The notes under the pieces were generated by a model. It searched no databases. It was not told the origin of the DNA and was given only the letters and a program-made list of their open reading frames with translations. The translations under genes were made by a program, and so were the position numbers. Of a DNA stretch of 64,000 nt, positions 1 through 9,130 are shown piece after piece; within the stretch, counting starts at the first letter, position 1, and each line of letters begins with the position of its first letter. The DNA is from Nocardia vinacea NBRC 16497 (lineage in GTDB: Bacteria > Actinomycetota > Actinomycetes > Mycobacteriales > Mycobacteriaceae): assembly GCF_000308835.1 (NCBI RefSeq), contig NZ_BAGN01000420.1, positions 1-64,000 on the forward strand. The letters run 5' to 3'.

Positions 1-228
1 TCGCGGCTCGCCCCGGGACAGTCGGTGCACCTGCCCGACGCGCCGTTCCTGCACCTGTTCGTGGCCCGCGGCGCGGTGACACTGGAGGGTGCCGGCCCGC
101 TGCATACCGGCGACGCGGTGCGCTTCACCGCTACCGGTGGCCAGCAGGTCACCGCGAGCGAGCCCGCCGAGATCCTGATCTGGGAAATGCACGCCAGCGT
201 CCAGTTCCGACCCTCGGTGCCCATCCAC
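1..228 (+). pseudogene. Pirin-like C-terminal fragment (5' end outside window)
   Basis: The frame is open from base 1 and reads as the C-terminal cupin of pirin/YhhW-like proteins: a beta-rich 'HLFVARGAVTLEG' strand pair, 'LHTGDAVRFTA', then 'AEILIWEM'. The match fades after about residue 70, and the frame then runs on without a stop into unrelated sequence, so the natural 3' end appears lost. Pirins are cupin proteins, often with quercetinase-like or redox-sensing roles; the N-terminal metal site is not in the window. The call is good for the domain and weak for function. The genes downstream are also broken, so this looks like the edge of a rearranged region. Confidence 0.6.
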
Positions 229-305
229 CGTCAGGGGAACCATTCCGCGCAGTACACCATCGGAGCCCGAGACGACAGATTCATCGACCGACGCAGCCGC
301 TGCCA

Positions 306-548
306 CGGCGGCTCCGCCAGAACTACGTCCGCGTCACCGGGCCAGCGCGCCGAACCCACGTCTACCTGCTCTACAACGGCAGTACGAACTGTGTCGTCAC
401 GTGGAAGACGCGCTGGGTGGGAACAAAGACAGCGGTGGTGGCTACCATCCAGATCGCCAACGATGACAGCACCTACAAGAGGGACGACAACGCGTACGAG
501 TACTACGCCGGCCCTACGAAGGTCAGTGCCCGCGGCAAGTGCATCTAG
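306..548 (+). pseudogene. C-terminal remnant of a small secreted protein
   Basis: In the third plus frame an open segment ends at TAG 546-548 and reads as a compact beta-rich tail: 'HVYLLYNGSTNCVVTWKTR', then 'VGTKTAVVATIQIAN', then 'AYEYYAGPTKVSARGKCI'. This resembles the C-terminus of small exported actinobacterial proteins of the spore-associated type, with two cysteines likely to pair. No start codon or signal peptide is seen before it, and the sequence upstream is in another frame. It is therefore a 5'-truncated remnant. The family call is from memory of the pattern only. Confidence 0.45.
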
Positions 549-1020
549 TATCAACCCGAGGTGGCAGGCCGCCGCCTTCGCCCGCCTGGCCGCGGCAGTG
601 GCAGGAACTGATCCCGATAAAGCCATCCAGATTGCCAACCGCGCCGAATTCATCGCTGCCACAACCAGTACCAATCCAAAGCGTCAGGCCACCGCACTTG
701 GACATATGGCCGAAGCAGTAGCGAACGTCGACCCTCGCCGCGCCGAAATGGTTGCCTCTGCCATCAGCGACCCAGAGCGACAAGCCATCACCCTCATTGA
801 CGTGGCTCTGGTGGTGGCTAGCGCCGAGCCGGACAGCGCTGATCGACTCGCCAGCCAAGCCAAAAATGTCGCCTCTACCGTGACCGGCCTGCGGGAGGCG
901 GCTCATATCAAAGCCAAGCTGGCGACTGGCAAGCCAAGCCGAATCCATCGCCACCACCCTCACCAGCTCGTCACAGCAGGCCAATATCCTCACCCGAGTA
1001 GCCGCAGTTTTCGCCCCGAG
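549..1020 (+). pseudogene. Remnant of a helical-repeat protein (TPR/HEAT-like ~29-35 aa repeats)
   Basis: The frame encodes tandem units of the type 'W/RQAxALxxLAxAVAxxDPDxAxxIAxxI', visible as 'RWQAAAFARLAAAVAGTDPD', 'KRQATALGHMAEAVANVDP' and 'ERQAITLIDVALVVASAEPD'. Near base 930 the pattern jumps to another plus frame ('AESIATTLTSSSQQANIL', then 'TRVAAVFAPRRA'), so there is at least one frameshift. Such repeats usually form the C-terminal scaffold of actinobacterial STAND or caspase-like proteins. The N-terminal effector is absent. It is a decayed gene. Confidence 0.5.
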
Positions 1021-1055
1021 ACGGGCACACGCCCGGCAAGACAACGGCATCCCTC

Positions 1056-1150
1056 CTACAGTGGGTATTCGGCTTCGATCACCAATCGCCCACCGGAAAA
1101 TCGCAGGTCATCACCGTTCCCATGTTCGACACGCCCCGCCCCAGGCGCCA
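1056..1150 (-). repeat. Repeat copy A: 3' end of a conserved unknown gene
   Basis: Bases 1066-1129 match 13787-13850 at 55 of 64 positions by eye. On the minus strand both copies encode the same peptide pattern, [VI]EHGNGD-x2-RFSGG-x-L-x-IEAEY. Several differences are silent or conservative, so this was coding sequence. Copy A ends in a TAG (1056-1058) shortly after 'IEAEYPL', which marks it as a C-terminus. No upstream gene body is recognisable. Family unknown. Confidence 0.55.
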
Positions 1151-1316
1151 CAAAATTGGGCCGATCGACCAACGCCCGCAGGGGCGTAGCGATCCCTCAG
1201 ACCGGATACGTACCCGCGATGACCAGGCGTTTCCCAGTTGCCCATGTTTGCGTGTCCTGCCCCTGCTACCAAGTGTCGTAGTCGGCATCCGACCGCGTCA
1301 CGTTTTTCTCGGCTGG

Positions 1317-2207
1317 TCACGCACGGTCGATCACGGTTAGGTTTGCCGAGTAGATACGATCGCCGAAATAATCGTTGCGGTCACGGCATTCGGTCACGGC
1401 CCGCTCGGTGTACCGTTTTGCTTCCGCCATTTCGTTCAGTCGGAAGCAGTTGAGTCCGAGCAGCCCATATACCTTCCCGAGATAGCGGCGACCGGCCTTG
1501 CGGTCATCGGCGAGTTCGTCGAGCAGTTCGTGTAGTACGGCATTGCTGCCCTGGTAGCGACCCGCGTCGCTGAGATCCTGTGCGAACGCGATGCGCTCGC
1601 GGCAACGCGCCAGTTGTGCCCCGATGTCCGTTCCGGATTCGAGCTCCCTCGCGACGACGACCGTGTCGAGGTTCTCGGCGTAGATCCACGCCCCTTCCCG
1701 ATCGCCTGCGTCCTCGCATCGTCGCAGGGCGTCCTCGGTGTAGTGGGCGGCTTCGCGGAATTCGCCGCGGCGCATCGCGTTGACGCCGAGCAGGCCCATG
1801 ATCTTCGTCAGCAGATCGTCGATTCCAGGGCCAGTCGAACCGTGCAATTCCACAAGCAGTCGCTGTAGCGTCGCCGCGCTGTCCGCGTGCCGACCCTCGT
1901 TGCTGAGCTGTTCGGCCTTGACGAACTGGTCGTGCCAGGCATTGACCGGATTCGCGTGCCCGGCTGGCATGAGAGTCGCCATGGCCTGCGGATAGCCGTT
2001 CGCGGCGAGGATCTGGGCTATGGCCAGCAGCGTTCCCACCCACCGTTGGACCGCTTCCCGGTCCTCTCTGACAAATTCGGGGACTGTCTGCCACCTCGGG
2101 AACGACGCGACGATCGAGGTGCTGTGGTCACGGCACATGCTGACGAACGCCGCCATGTCACCCGCCTGATACGCAGCGAACAGTCGGCTGCGGAGATTCT
2201 CGTTCAC
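1317..2207 (-). CDS. Tetratricopeptide-repeat-like protein
   Basis: This 296-residue protein is all-helical with paired-helix repeats. The clearest are 'LLTKIMGLLGVNAMRRGEF' and, later, 'RYLGKVYGLLGLNCFRLNEM', followed by 'AxxYTExAxxxCxDxxD'. These are TPR-type units with 'GLLGxN' as the recurring core. The GTG start at 2207 overlaps the stop of the upstream gene (GTGA) and has GGGAGG 6 bases before it, so the two are translationally coupled. The longer open frame reaching past 3100 is an overlap artefact. The role is probably a scaffold or sensor partner of the TIR-like protein encoded just upstream. No catalytic motif or signal peptide is seen. Confidence 0.7.
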   Translation of the reverse strand: MNENLRSRLFAAYQAGDMAAFVSMCRDHSTSIVASFPRWQTVPEFVREDREAVQRWVGTLLAIAQILAANGYPQAMATLMPAGHANPVNAWHDQFVKAEQLSNEGRHADSAATLQRLLVELHGSTGPGIDDLLTKIMGLLGVNAMRRGEFREAAHYTEDALRRCEDAGDREGAWIYAENLDTVVVARELESGTDIGAQLARCRERIAFAQDLSDAGRYQGSNAVLHELLDELADDRKAGRRYLGKVYGLLGLNCFRLNEMAEAKRYTERAVTECRDRNDYFGDRIYSANLTVIDRA

Positions 2208-4345
2208 GACGACCTCCCGGCTACCGCGTCGCGCATCTCGGCCAACAAGTGGCCAGCGAAGAGACCGCCGGGCCATCGGCCCACGCGCGCATGCCGAGCG
2301 GCGATCCGCACCGCGTCTCCTGAGGTTTCCGTCGGCTGGTACCAGGTGAGGTTGTTCGCCGGGAGATCGAGGGCGACCGTCGCGAATGGCGTTCCGGCCG
2401 CGGCGATTACGTTGACCACGGCTTTGGTGCCCGAGCAGACGTCGAACCGACCTCGCAGGCTGATCACCACCCACAACGCGGCTTCTATGGCGACGGTTCG
2501 CAGTACGCCTTCCGCGAAGTGGCCCACCGGCGCGACGTCGGCGGCGAGCCACGAGAGAGAACCGACATGCGTCCCGATCGTCCGCTCCAGCTCGTCCGCA
2601 TGGGCCAGCACCCAGCCGCTGAAGAGCACGGCCTCGGCTTCGCAACTGCCGACGACCACCACGTGGCAGCCGGTGCTGTAGAACCTCTGGTAGGACACTA
2701 TCCACGCCGGTCGTTCGCGCCCAAGGCGCAGTGCATCCATCCAGCTCAGAGTCGCGGTCGCGGCGGCCGGCGGCCGGTCCAGCCGCATCGCCGAGTCGGC
2801 GGGTATCAGCACGGTGTCCGACCGCACCACGGGTAGCGGGAAGGTGCCGGTGACGATTTGGCTTCCGTCGTAGTGGATCCGGGTGGGCGCGCCGAGACCG
2901 CACAGACCCGTGTAGATCACCGGCAAATCGGCCGGGTCGGTCGCAGTGACATCCAGACGGCGCAGGCACTCCAGTGGGGTCTGGACACCGAAGATCTCGG
3001 TGTCCAGTAACGCCCGCCACACGATGTCCGGCCGGTCCTGCAACAACATCGTCAGGTGATGTTCGGTCGAGCCGTTGGTCACCGTGGGCCGGTCCGCCCC
3101 GACCAGGACGTCGTAGTTCGCGATCCCGGCCGTCAATGCCTCGAGGGTGCACCAGGCTCGGGTGAGGTAGTCGTCGGCGTCATCGAGCAGAATCGCGGTT
3201 CGGCCGAGAAGTTGCAGTAGTCCGGTCAGGCGTATGCCCTGCTCGAACTCCGCCCGCTCCGCGAGGGTACGGGGTTCCTGGGGCAGGCAGCTGAAGTCGT
3301 ACCAGAGGTGCATTCGCGCCAGCAGCACGGCCAGCAGCGGGCGACCGGCTACCAGGTCCCGGACCACGGTGAAACCGACGTCCGCGTGGGCGGCTGCAAC
3401 GCCGTTGTCGGCGGTGATGCGCTCGAGGTCGCTGATTTCAGCGTGGACCTCGGCCAGGCCCGCCTCATCGAGTGTCTGCCGCAACACGTTCACCACGAGC
3501 GACTCCGCCAGCTCCGATCCCGCCGGGCCGACCGCGGTGTTCGAGTTTCGGAGAACCTTTCTCGGTGTGTGCAACCCCCGCCGCTCCGCGACGTAGATGG
3601 CCTCGCACATGGCTGCGACAAGTTGCCAGGCCGCCAGCCGAGCCTGCGTGCCGTCCGGGTCGGGAGCGGTGGGCGTGAGCCATCGGTGGGATAGGAAGCA
3701 GTAATAGTGGCCAGGACAGAGCTGGGTGGTCAGCTCATCCCGGCAGTCCTGCATGCGCTCGAAACGGCCGCGGCCGATGAGCACAAGCAGTGGCAACCAG
3801 CTCGTCGCCGGTACGTTGGACGGTCGATACTGAGTCACCAACGGTGGCACGTCTTCGTCAGCTGCCCAGCCGACAAACACCTCCGGTGGCGCGCTCAAAG
3901 GATACGACCAGACAATCCCGTCACCGCCGTCCTCCGAGGCGATCGTGGCATTGAGCAGATCACTGTCGAGGGTCCACTGGAGGTGTCCGTCGGGAAAGGC
4001 CAGCGGCCGATGCCTCAGTTTCGGCGCCTGCTCCAGCAATCGCGAAGTCCGAGGTGTCAGTTTGCGGAGCGGCTCGCGTTGCGCGTCCAGCCGGGCTTGG
4101 GCGAATGTCTGAAGGGGCACATGTCCTTTGGCCACGGCGGCGGCCAACCAGCGGAAGCCGATCTCGTCATATCGCCGGGCTCCGCTCGCTCTGGCGTATT
4201 TCAACGACCGGCCCGCGGACTCGCTCCGGCCGTGCCCCGCCAACAGCCCTGGGCTCGCGGCCAACGTCTCGGGAGGCACGTCGCGCCAAGGGCTGATGTC
4301 GATCGCATCGAGAATATGGCCAAGGGGGTCGTCGGTCGATGTCAA
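2204..4345 (-). CDS. TIR-like / HET-like effector protein (SHRW...WYDFSCLPQ...RAWCTLEAL)
   Basis: The 713-residue protein carries, near its middle, 'CFLSHRW' followed by 'PDPDGTQ', then about 125 residues on 'LWYDFSCLPQEPR', and then 'YLTRAWCTLEAL'. This order of motifs resembles a TIR-like/HET-like signalling domain found in bacteria and algae, in which the SHRW strand, the WxDxxCLPQ strand and the RxWCxxE helix line the nucleotide pocket. The flanks are unassigned. A TTG start at 4345 has GGGGAGG 5 bases upstream; an ATG at 4369 is the alternative. It overlaps the TPR gene downstream and is divergent from a 2-TM gene 51 bases away, a layout typical of conflict systems. An NAD-cleaving or nucleotide-signalling role is inference. 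Confidence 0.55.
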   Translation of the reverse strand: MTSTDDPLGHILDAIDISPWRDVPPETLAASPGLLAGHGRSESAGRSLKYARASGARRYDEIGFRWLAAAVAKGHVPLQTFAQARLDAQREPLRKLTPRTSRLLEQAPKLRHRPLAFPDGHLQWTLDSDLLNATIASEDGGDGIVWSYPLSAPPEVFVGWAADEDVPPLVTQYRPSNVPATSWLPLLVLIGRGRFERMQDCRDELTTQLCPGHYYCFLSHRWLTPTAPDPDGTQARLAAWQLVAAMCEAIYVAERRGLHTPRKVLRNSNTAVGPAGSELAESLVVNVLRQTLDEAGLAEVHAEISDLERITADNGVAAAHADVGFTVVRDLVAGRPLLAVLLARMHLWYDFSCLPQEPRTLAERAEFEQGIRLTGLLQLLGRTAILLDDADDYLTRAWCTLEALTAGIANYDVLVGADRPTVTNGSTEHHLTMLLQDRPDIVWRALLDTEIFGVQTPLECLRRLDVTATDPADLPVIYTGLCGLGAPTRIHYDGSQIVTGTFPLPVVRSDTVLIPADSAMRLDRPPAAATATLSWMDALRLGRERPAWIVSYQRFYSTGCHVVVVGSCEAEAVLFSGWVLAHADELERTIGTHVGSLSWLAADVAPVGHFAEGVLRTVAIEAALWVVISLRGRFDVCSGTKAVVNVIAAAGTPFATVALDLPANNLTWYQPTETSGDAVRIAARHARVGRWPGGLFAGHLLAEMRDAVAGRSS

Positions 4346-4396
4346 GACTTCCTCCCCGGTCCGATTCATTGCCCCTGCGTCGAGGGTAGCGGCAGG

Positions 4397-4912
4397 ATGA
4401 CGGGCATGGACTTGTCAGACGCGCTGTGGAACGAAGCCGTTACCGCCTCCGACTACACCGGGCCGGATGAGAAGTATCGGTTAGCGGTGTTCGAGCAGTA
4501 CAAGCTGTGCGTGCAGATGGCCGACCAGGTCAGCGCGCGGCGCAACCTGGCAAACACGTTCTTCCTCTCGCTCAACAGTGCCGTCGCGGCCGCGCTGGTC
4601 GCGGCTGCGGGCGGGAAACTGGCCGATGCCTCGGTGTGGGCGTTGCTGGCCGGTGTGCTTGTTCTGCTGGCCCAGTGCACGGCGTGGTTTGTGATCGTGC
4701 GCTCGTATCGGTTACTGAATGCGGCCAAGTTTGCGGTGATCGGCGCGTTCGAGGAGCGGCTGCCGGCGTTCGCTTACTCCCGCGCTGAATGGAGTGCCCT
4801 GGGCGAGGGCCGTGACTGGCGCAGGTTCCTACCGCTGACCCACGTTGAGCAGTGGGTACCGGTCATCTTCGCCGTGGCCTACCTCATCGGATTCTTGGCA
4901 CTGGTTGCGTGA
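4397..4912 (+). CDS. Two-TM membrane protein, SLATT/RipA-like
   Basis: The 171-residue protein has an N-terminal helix ('YRLAVFEQYKLCVQMADQVS' then 'ARRNLANTFFLSLN'), one hydrophobic segment ('AVAAALVAAAGG'), a second ('VWALLAGVLVLLAQCTAWFV'), and a C-terminal hydrophobic stretch ('WVPVIFAVAYLIGFLALVA'). The 'MADxxSxRRxxANxFFLxLN' signature just before the first membrane helix is characteristic of small bacterial membrane proteins akin to the SLATT/RipA group, thought to form oligomeric pores or sensors in conflict systems. Starts at 4397 or 4406 are both possible. It is divergent from the TIR-like gene, so the intergenic 4346-4396 probably carries both promoters. A pore-forming effector role is inference. 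Confidence 0.6.
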   Translation: MTGMDLSDALWNEAVTASDYTGPDEKYRLAVFEQYKLCVQMADQVSARRNLANTFFLSLNSAVAAALVAAAGGKLADASVWALLAGVLVLLAQCTAWFVIVRSYRLLNAAKFAVIGAFEERLPAFAYSRAEWSALGEGRDWRRFLPLTHVEQWVPVIFAVAYLIGFLALVA

Positions 4913-5076
4913 GCCGGTCTTCGCACACTCCGACGCCATCCGCACAAACAGGTCCCACGCGCCCCGTAATGACCGAACCAAGCACCCAGACCAAAGCCCT
5001 ACTCCCCTCGCACCGCATGAATTCGTCCTTCCCGACATCCTGCCCAGACTCGACGAGCCGCCACGGCTGTCGAGGT

Positions 5077-5460
5077 TCACCGGCGCCCTGTTACGCGCCC
5101 GCTGTCCCAGTGCAGCCAAAACGTTTGCGACGCAATACCGACGACATCCCGATCGAAATCCAGTGCTCGCACGTGATCGCGCTCCAGCCAGGACTCGTGG
5201 CCCACGTGCCGACTCGTCGTCGCCGTCCACCACCAGCCCGGGAAATGTCCCCGCCCGACCAGCGGAACGGGCGCACCGGCCGCGCATCCTCGAACCCCAC
5301 TTCCGCGCACGAGGACAGCCGCAACCGGTGCCCAACACCGACCGCGTCGACAACATCCAGCTCAACCAACTCCGGGTGGGCGTGCAATGCCCCACGCCAC
5401 CGCGCCGGTATGCCCGCAACGCAACCGATATTCGATACCAGACCGCGCGAACTGCACTGG
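5077..5460 (-). pseudogene. TnsA-like transposase endonuclease remnant, frameshifted
   Basis: Two adjoining minus-strand segments in different frames join into one recognisable sequence. About 5445-5255 reads 'RWRGALHAHPELVELDVVDAV' ending 'EDARPVRPFRW'. About 5255-5077 continues 'HFPGWWWTATTSRHVGHESW', then 'LERDHVRALDFDRDVVGIAS' and 'QTFWLHWDSG'. The RPFRW-x(n)-GWWWxATTxxHVxxESWLERDxxxxLDFD pattern is that of TnsA-like heteromeric transposase endonucleases of actinobacteria, where E of 'ESWLERD' and D of 'LDFD' belong to the nuclease core. The C-terminal half is missing, so this is a decayed Tn7-like trace. The rest of 4913-5500 shows no other gene. Confidence 0.6.
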
Positions 5461-5500
5461 TGACACGAGAACGAGCAAGATCCACTGACAAAAAGGAAGA

Positions 5501-6556
5501 TCAACTGTCACAGGACACCGGCCGCCCCGGTACCAACTCGACATTGACACTCACCTGGCTGTCCGTTCTCGTGCGGACTGGCGTAGTGGGAGCGCACGAT
5601 CTGCGGTTCGCCATTCGCCGTCTCGGTGTCATCAGCCGCACCTTCTCATCCGAGTTTGCGGATTTCTGGCCAATCATGACGGAGGCGGGAATGCGGTCGG
5701 GCGGCTCGTTGTCCGGAAACTGGACGAAATCTGCCAGCGGAGGCGGCGAAGCGATCAGGGCGGGTCCGGAACCCGCCAGGTCGTAGACCTCCAGCAAATC
5801 GGTGTGCTGGGCCTCCCGCGGCTCTGCCCGTTGGAACTGCGCGCGATTGAGGCGCACCGCGAGCCATCGACCCGTCTGGTCCCGGCCGGTCGACACTCCA
5901 TTGGGTAGCAGGGGTGCGGACTTCGGCGCACGAACGGAGGTGGAGCCGGTGCGGTTTCGAACGTTCCAGACGGCGACCGCGCCATCCTCGGTCACCACGG
6001 CGAGTGCGTTGCCGTTCCGGCTGAGGTTCAGCGAGGAAATCTTCGCGGTGGTCGGCGGTAGCCGCCACGGCATCGGATCACCGCCGATCAGACCTGTCCA
6101 GCCCGTGACGTCGCGGCCCTCGGCGACCGCGAACTCGGACCCGTCCCCGTTTGCCGCCCCGAATGTCGCCTCATGCCAGAGATCGGTGCGGTAGTCGGTG
6201 ACGGACGACATCCGCACCTGCTGATACAGCAGGGCCGTCCGCACCGCGGGGTTGTCGGCCGACAGCATCGCCGCGTCGGTCACCACCGTCAGCCGCGACA
6301 GCAGGTGCCGAGCCAGCAACGCCCGGATCACCGGCAGCATCGGCCACTTGTCCGCATCGAGGCCCTGACTGCCTTCGCCGCCGCGATCCGCACTGCGATT
6401 CAGATCACTCCAAAGGTCGGCGACAGCCAGGACCAATAATCTCCGAGGCGAGTACAGCGCCGCCGCAATTCCCGCCCAGCGGTGCGATCTCAATTGTTTC
6501 CAAGCGGTTCGGATAACACCTGGACCATGCTCACGGCGCCGAATGGGCCTCGTCAT
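5501..6556 (-). CDS. Truncated WD40-like protein
   Basis: The open frame of 351 codons starts at ATG 6556 with AGGAGG very close upstream. It contains at least one WD40-type blade ('ISSLNLSRNGNALAVVTEDG' followed by 'AVAVWNVRN') and a second, weaker one. The last ~60 residues are Arg/Thr/Pro-rich and do not look like a blade. A full propeller needs several more repeats, so the gene is probably a fragment of a larger NTPase-WD40 or sensor protein. No signal peptide is seen. It lies between a transposase remnant and the terpenoid locus and may not be functional. Confidence 0.45.
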   Translation of the reverse strand: MTRPIRRREHGPGVIRTAWKQLRSHRWAGIAAALYSPRRLLVLAVADLWSDLNRSADRGGEGSQGLDADKWPMLPVIRALLARHLLSRLTVVTDAAMLSADNPAVRTALLYQQVRMSSVTDYRTDLWHEATFGAANGDGSEFAVAEGRDVTGWTGLIGGDPMPWRLPPTTAKISSLNLSRNGNALAVVTEDGAVAVWNVRNRTGSTSVRAPKSAPLLPNGVSTGRDQTGRWLAVRLNRAQFQRAEPREAQHTDLLEVYDLAGSGPALIASPPPLADFVQFPDNEPPDRIPASVMIGQKSANSDEKVRLMTPRRRMANRRSCAPTTPVRTRTDSQVSVNVELVPGRPVSCDS

Positions 6557-6715
6557 CGACCTCCTGGGCCGAGGTGCGCAGATAACACCGACGGGAAATC
6601 CATCGGAATGTAAAGACTTGATTTATTCGTAACATTTTTGGTCCGACCTATCCCCGCCCATGGGGATATTTGCCAGCTGCGCATGGGCATGGCAGTGCAA
6701 CAATCTGACACTGCA

Positions 6716-6730
6716 TGGCATGGCATGCCA
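6716..6730. promoter_or_regulatory. 15-bp palindrome upstream of the terpene synthase-P450 gene
   Basis: TGGCATGGCATGCCA is a perfect 7-bp inverted repeat about one central base, ending 32 bases before the ATG at 6763. A related GCATGGGCATGGC lies just upstream (6680-6692). It is a candidate operator for a dimeric regulator; the LAL regulators at 11-18 kb are possible binders. Confidence 0.4.
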
Positions 6731-6762
6731 AACGCCACCACGTAGCCCTTTAGGACCACCGC

Positions 6763-8985
6763 ATGACCGTCAACGCGAACGTTTCCGAAATCGCCGAATT
6801 CGAGCTGCCGTCACTGGTGTTCCCCTTTCGATCGGCGCAAGTGCGGGCGGACGCCACGGAACTGCGAGCCCGCACTTGCACATGGGCGCAACGGCAGGGA
6901 ATCATCGGACTCCGTGGCGCCGCCCGGCTGCAGAACTCCGATCTGCTCGACCTCGGCATCGGCATGACAGGGAGCGCGGACGCGGAACAGGCCTCCGTGC
7001 TGCTCGACTGGTTCCTATGGATGTTGCTCTTGGACGATCGCGTCGACAACGGGCCCTGGGCGTCCGACGGCGTACTCGAAGAGTTCACCAGATCGGCCAG
7101 GGCGATCGTCGAGCCTGGAGTTGTCGCCACTATCTCGACCGATCCGATGCTTCGGGCGTTGGCCGGCGATCTGTGGCCGCGAACTGGCGGGCTCGCCGGT
7201 TCCGCCACGATTGGACGGCTCGCCGGACATGTCATCCGACACCTGGATGCGCAGTGCGCCATGCAGGCCCATCATCGCGGTGAACGCGATCTCAACCTCG
7301 ATGATTATCTCGAACTGCGTCGCGATCTGTTCGGCGCCGACGTGTTTTTCGACCTGATCGAGATCGTCGATGGCCTGTGGCTACCGATGGCGGGTGCCAC
7401 CGGCGCACTCGTGACGCGGTTGCGGGCCTGCGCGGGGGACGTCGCGGCCTGGACCAACGATGTGTTCTCCGTCGAGAAGGACCTGGCACTGGAGGAACCC
7501 GCCAATCTGGCCATCCTGTTACGCCGGGACCGTGGTGGCTCATGGCAGGATGCCCTCGACACCGCCGGGACAATGATCCACGATCGGATCGCCCAATTCA
7601 TCACGATACGTGGTGAACTATCGCGCACCGCCTCCGTTGCGCAAGCCCGGTCGCTGGAAAGCTTCGCCGATCGCCTGCAGGCCACCATGCAGCTGTGTCT
7701 GGACTGGCACCGGACGACGAGCCGCTACCACTGGCAGCACGCGACCGGGACACCGGCGAAGACACGAGAGATGATCAGCACCAGATCCACCCCGCCCAGC
7801 CTGCTGATGGCCGGATTCGAACGTGACCCCTACACGATGTACCGCCTCCTGCGAGACGAGTTTCCCGTTGTCCATGACGAACCCGTCGACGCCTGGCTGC
7901 TCAGCCGGTACGAGGACGTGCGATTCGCCCTGTGCGACCCACGATTCAGCTCACGCAACTATTCCTGGCAATTGGCTCCGATGCTCGGGCGCACTGTCTT
8001 TCAAATGGAAGGCCGTGAACACACCGCCCATCGGACAGCAGTGGTACCGGCGCTGCGCGGCCGCGGATTGGCCACCCTGGACCGCGCCATTCACACCGCC
8101 GCTCACGACTTGGCCGCCCGTGTTCGTGTCCGACTGGACCAGCGGGGCCGAGCCGACTTGGTGCAGGATTACTGCAGGCAGCTGACGCGCAACATCATTG
8201 TGGCAGCTCTCGGTCTGCCAGCGCAGGACGCGGCCCAGTTGCAGGAATGGTACGAGACCGGGTTCGCCTATGTGACCAATGCCCGCCAGGAGCCGACCAT
8301 CCTGGCTGCCGGAATGGCCGCCGGCGCAGCGTTGTTCGCCTACCTTGCCCCGCACATCGCGGAACGTCGCGACCAGCCCGGGGACGACCTGTTGTCGATC
8401 CTTTGTCAGTATCGAATCGACGGTCACCTGCTGTCCGACGATACGATCAAGGGATACTGCGGCACCCTGCTCGCCGGCGGAGAGACCACCGACAAGGCGA
8501 TGTCATCACTGCTGGCCAATCTGATCGACTATCCCGATCACCTGGCAGCAGCCCGCACGGATCCGCACTTCATCTCGGCGGCCTGGGCCGAATCGCTTCG
8601 GCGCAACCCGCCGTTCCACTCCGCCACCCGCCAGACCACCACCGAAGTCGAGCTGCCGTCCGGAGTGATCCCGGCGAACGCCACGGTCATATGCCTGCTC
8701 GGCGCAGCCAACCGCGACCCACGCCGGTTCACCGACCCCGACCTATTTTCACCAGGACGCACCGACGGCGCTGTCGACCGAGAATTCAACGCCGCCTCTA
8801 CCCACGTGTCCTTCGGCGCAGGCCGGCATTTTTGCCTCGGTTCCCACTTGGCCCGCGCCATAGCCGAAACCGGCACCAAGGTCCTGCTCGACACCCTTCC
8901 TCGGCTGCGATGGGCCGAGGGTTTCACGCCGAAAGAGACCGGCCTGCTGTTGCGCTCTCCCGAGTCGTTACTGGTGCAGAACTGA
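6763..8985 (+). CDS. Terpene synthase-cytochrome P450 fusion
   Basis: The protein has 740 residues and two complete domains. Residues 1-~335 form a class I terpene synthase: aspartate-rich motif DDRVD at 91-95 and the Mg-binding triad NDVFSVEKD starting at N232. From about residue 345 there is a bacterial P450 with the I-helix 'LLAGGETTDK', K-helix ExxR ('ESLRR') and haem loop 'FGAGRHFCLG' with thiolate Cys691. All key residues are intact in both halves. The expected reaction is cyclisation of a prenyl diphosphate followed by oxidation of the product by the same chain; ferredoxin and reductase must come from elsewhere. A prenyl diphosphate synthase gene follows within 150 bases. Product and chain length cannot be read from the sequence. 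Confidence 0.9.
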   Translation: MTVNANVSEIAEFELPSLVFPFRSAQVRADATELRARTCTWAQRQGIIGLRGAARLQNSDLLDLGIGMTGSADAEQASVLLDWFLWMLLLDDRVDNGPWASDGVLEEFTRSARAIVEPGVVATISTDPMLRALAGDLWPRTGGLAGSATIGRLAGHVIRHLDAQCAMQAHHRGERDLNLDDYLELRRDLFGADVFFDLIEIVDGLWLPMAGATGALVTRLRACAGDVAAWTNDVFSVEKDLALEEPANLAILLRRDRGGSWQDALDTAGTMIHDRIAQFITIRGELSRTASVAQARSLESFADRLQATMQLCLDWHRTTSRYHWQHATGTPAKTREMISTRSTPPSLLMAGFERDPYTMYRLLRDEFPVVHDEPVDAWLLSRYEDVRFALCDPRFSSRNYSWQLAPMLGRTVFQMEGREHTAHRTAVVPALRGRGLATLDRAIHTAAHDLAARVRVRLDQRGRADLVQDYCRQLTRNIIVAALGLPAQDAAQLQEWYETGFAYVTNARQEPTILAAGMAAGAALFAYLAPHIAERRDQPGDDLLSILCQYRIDGHLLSDDTIKGYCGTLLAGGETTDKAMSSLLANLIDYPDHLAAARTDPHFISAAWAESLRRNPPFHSATRQTTTEVELPSGVIPANATVICLLGAANRDPRRFTDPDLFSPGRTDGAVDREFNAASTHVSFGAGRHFCLGSHLARAIAETGTKVLLDTLPRLRWAEGFTPKETGLLLRSPESLLVQN

Positions 8986-9130
8986 CCAGCTCTTTCCAGA
9001 TGAGCGACATCGAAATCAGCGATCAGCTGGCCACCATCACTGCCTGCTGGCGGCTGCGGCACGTTCCCAGCGGGGACGTGTGCCCGGTCATAGGCACGGT
9101 TGTGCGGCACCGAGAGCAGCGGATTCATCG

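Noticed and set aside
25..1281. A single 418-codon gene at the window start
   Set aside because: The frame strings together a pirin tail, non-coding sequence and a repeat-protein relic, while the secreted-protein tail lies in another frame.
1317..3152. Extended 611-codon version of the TPR gene
   Set aside because: The upstream part overlaps the TIR-like gene in another frame and is Arg-rich shadow sequence; GTG 2207 has the RBS.
4845..5786. 313-codon plus-strand frame after the 2-TM gene
   Set aside because: Pro/Arg/Thr-rich with no motif; the minus strand carries a TnsA-like relic in the same place.
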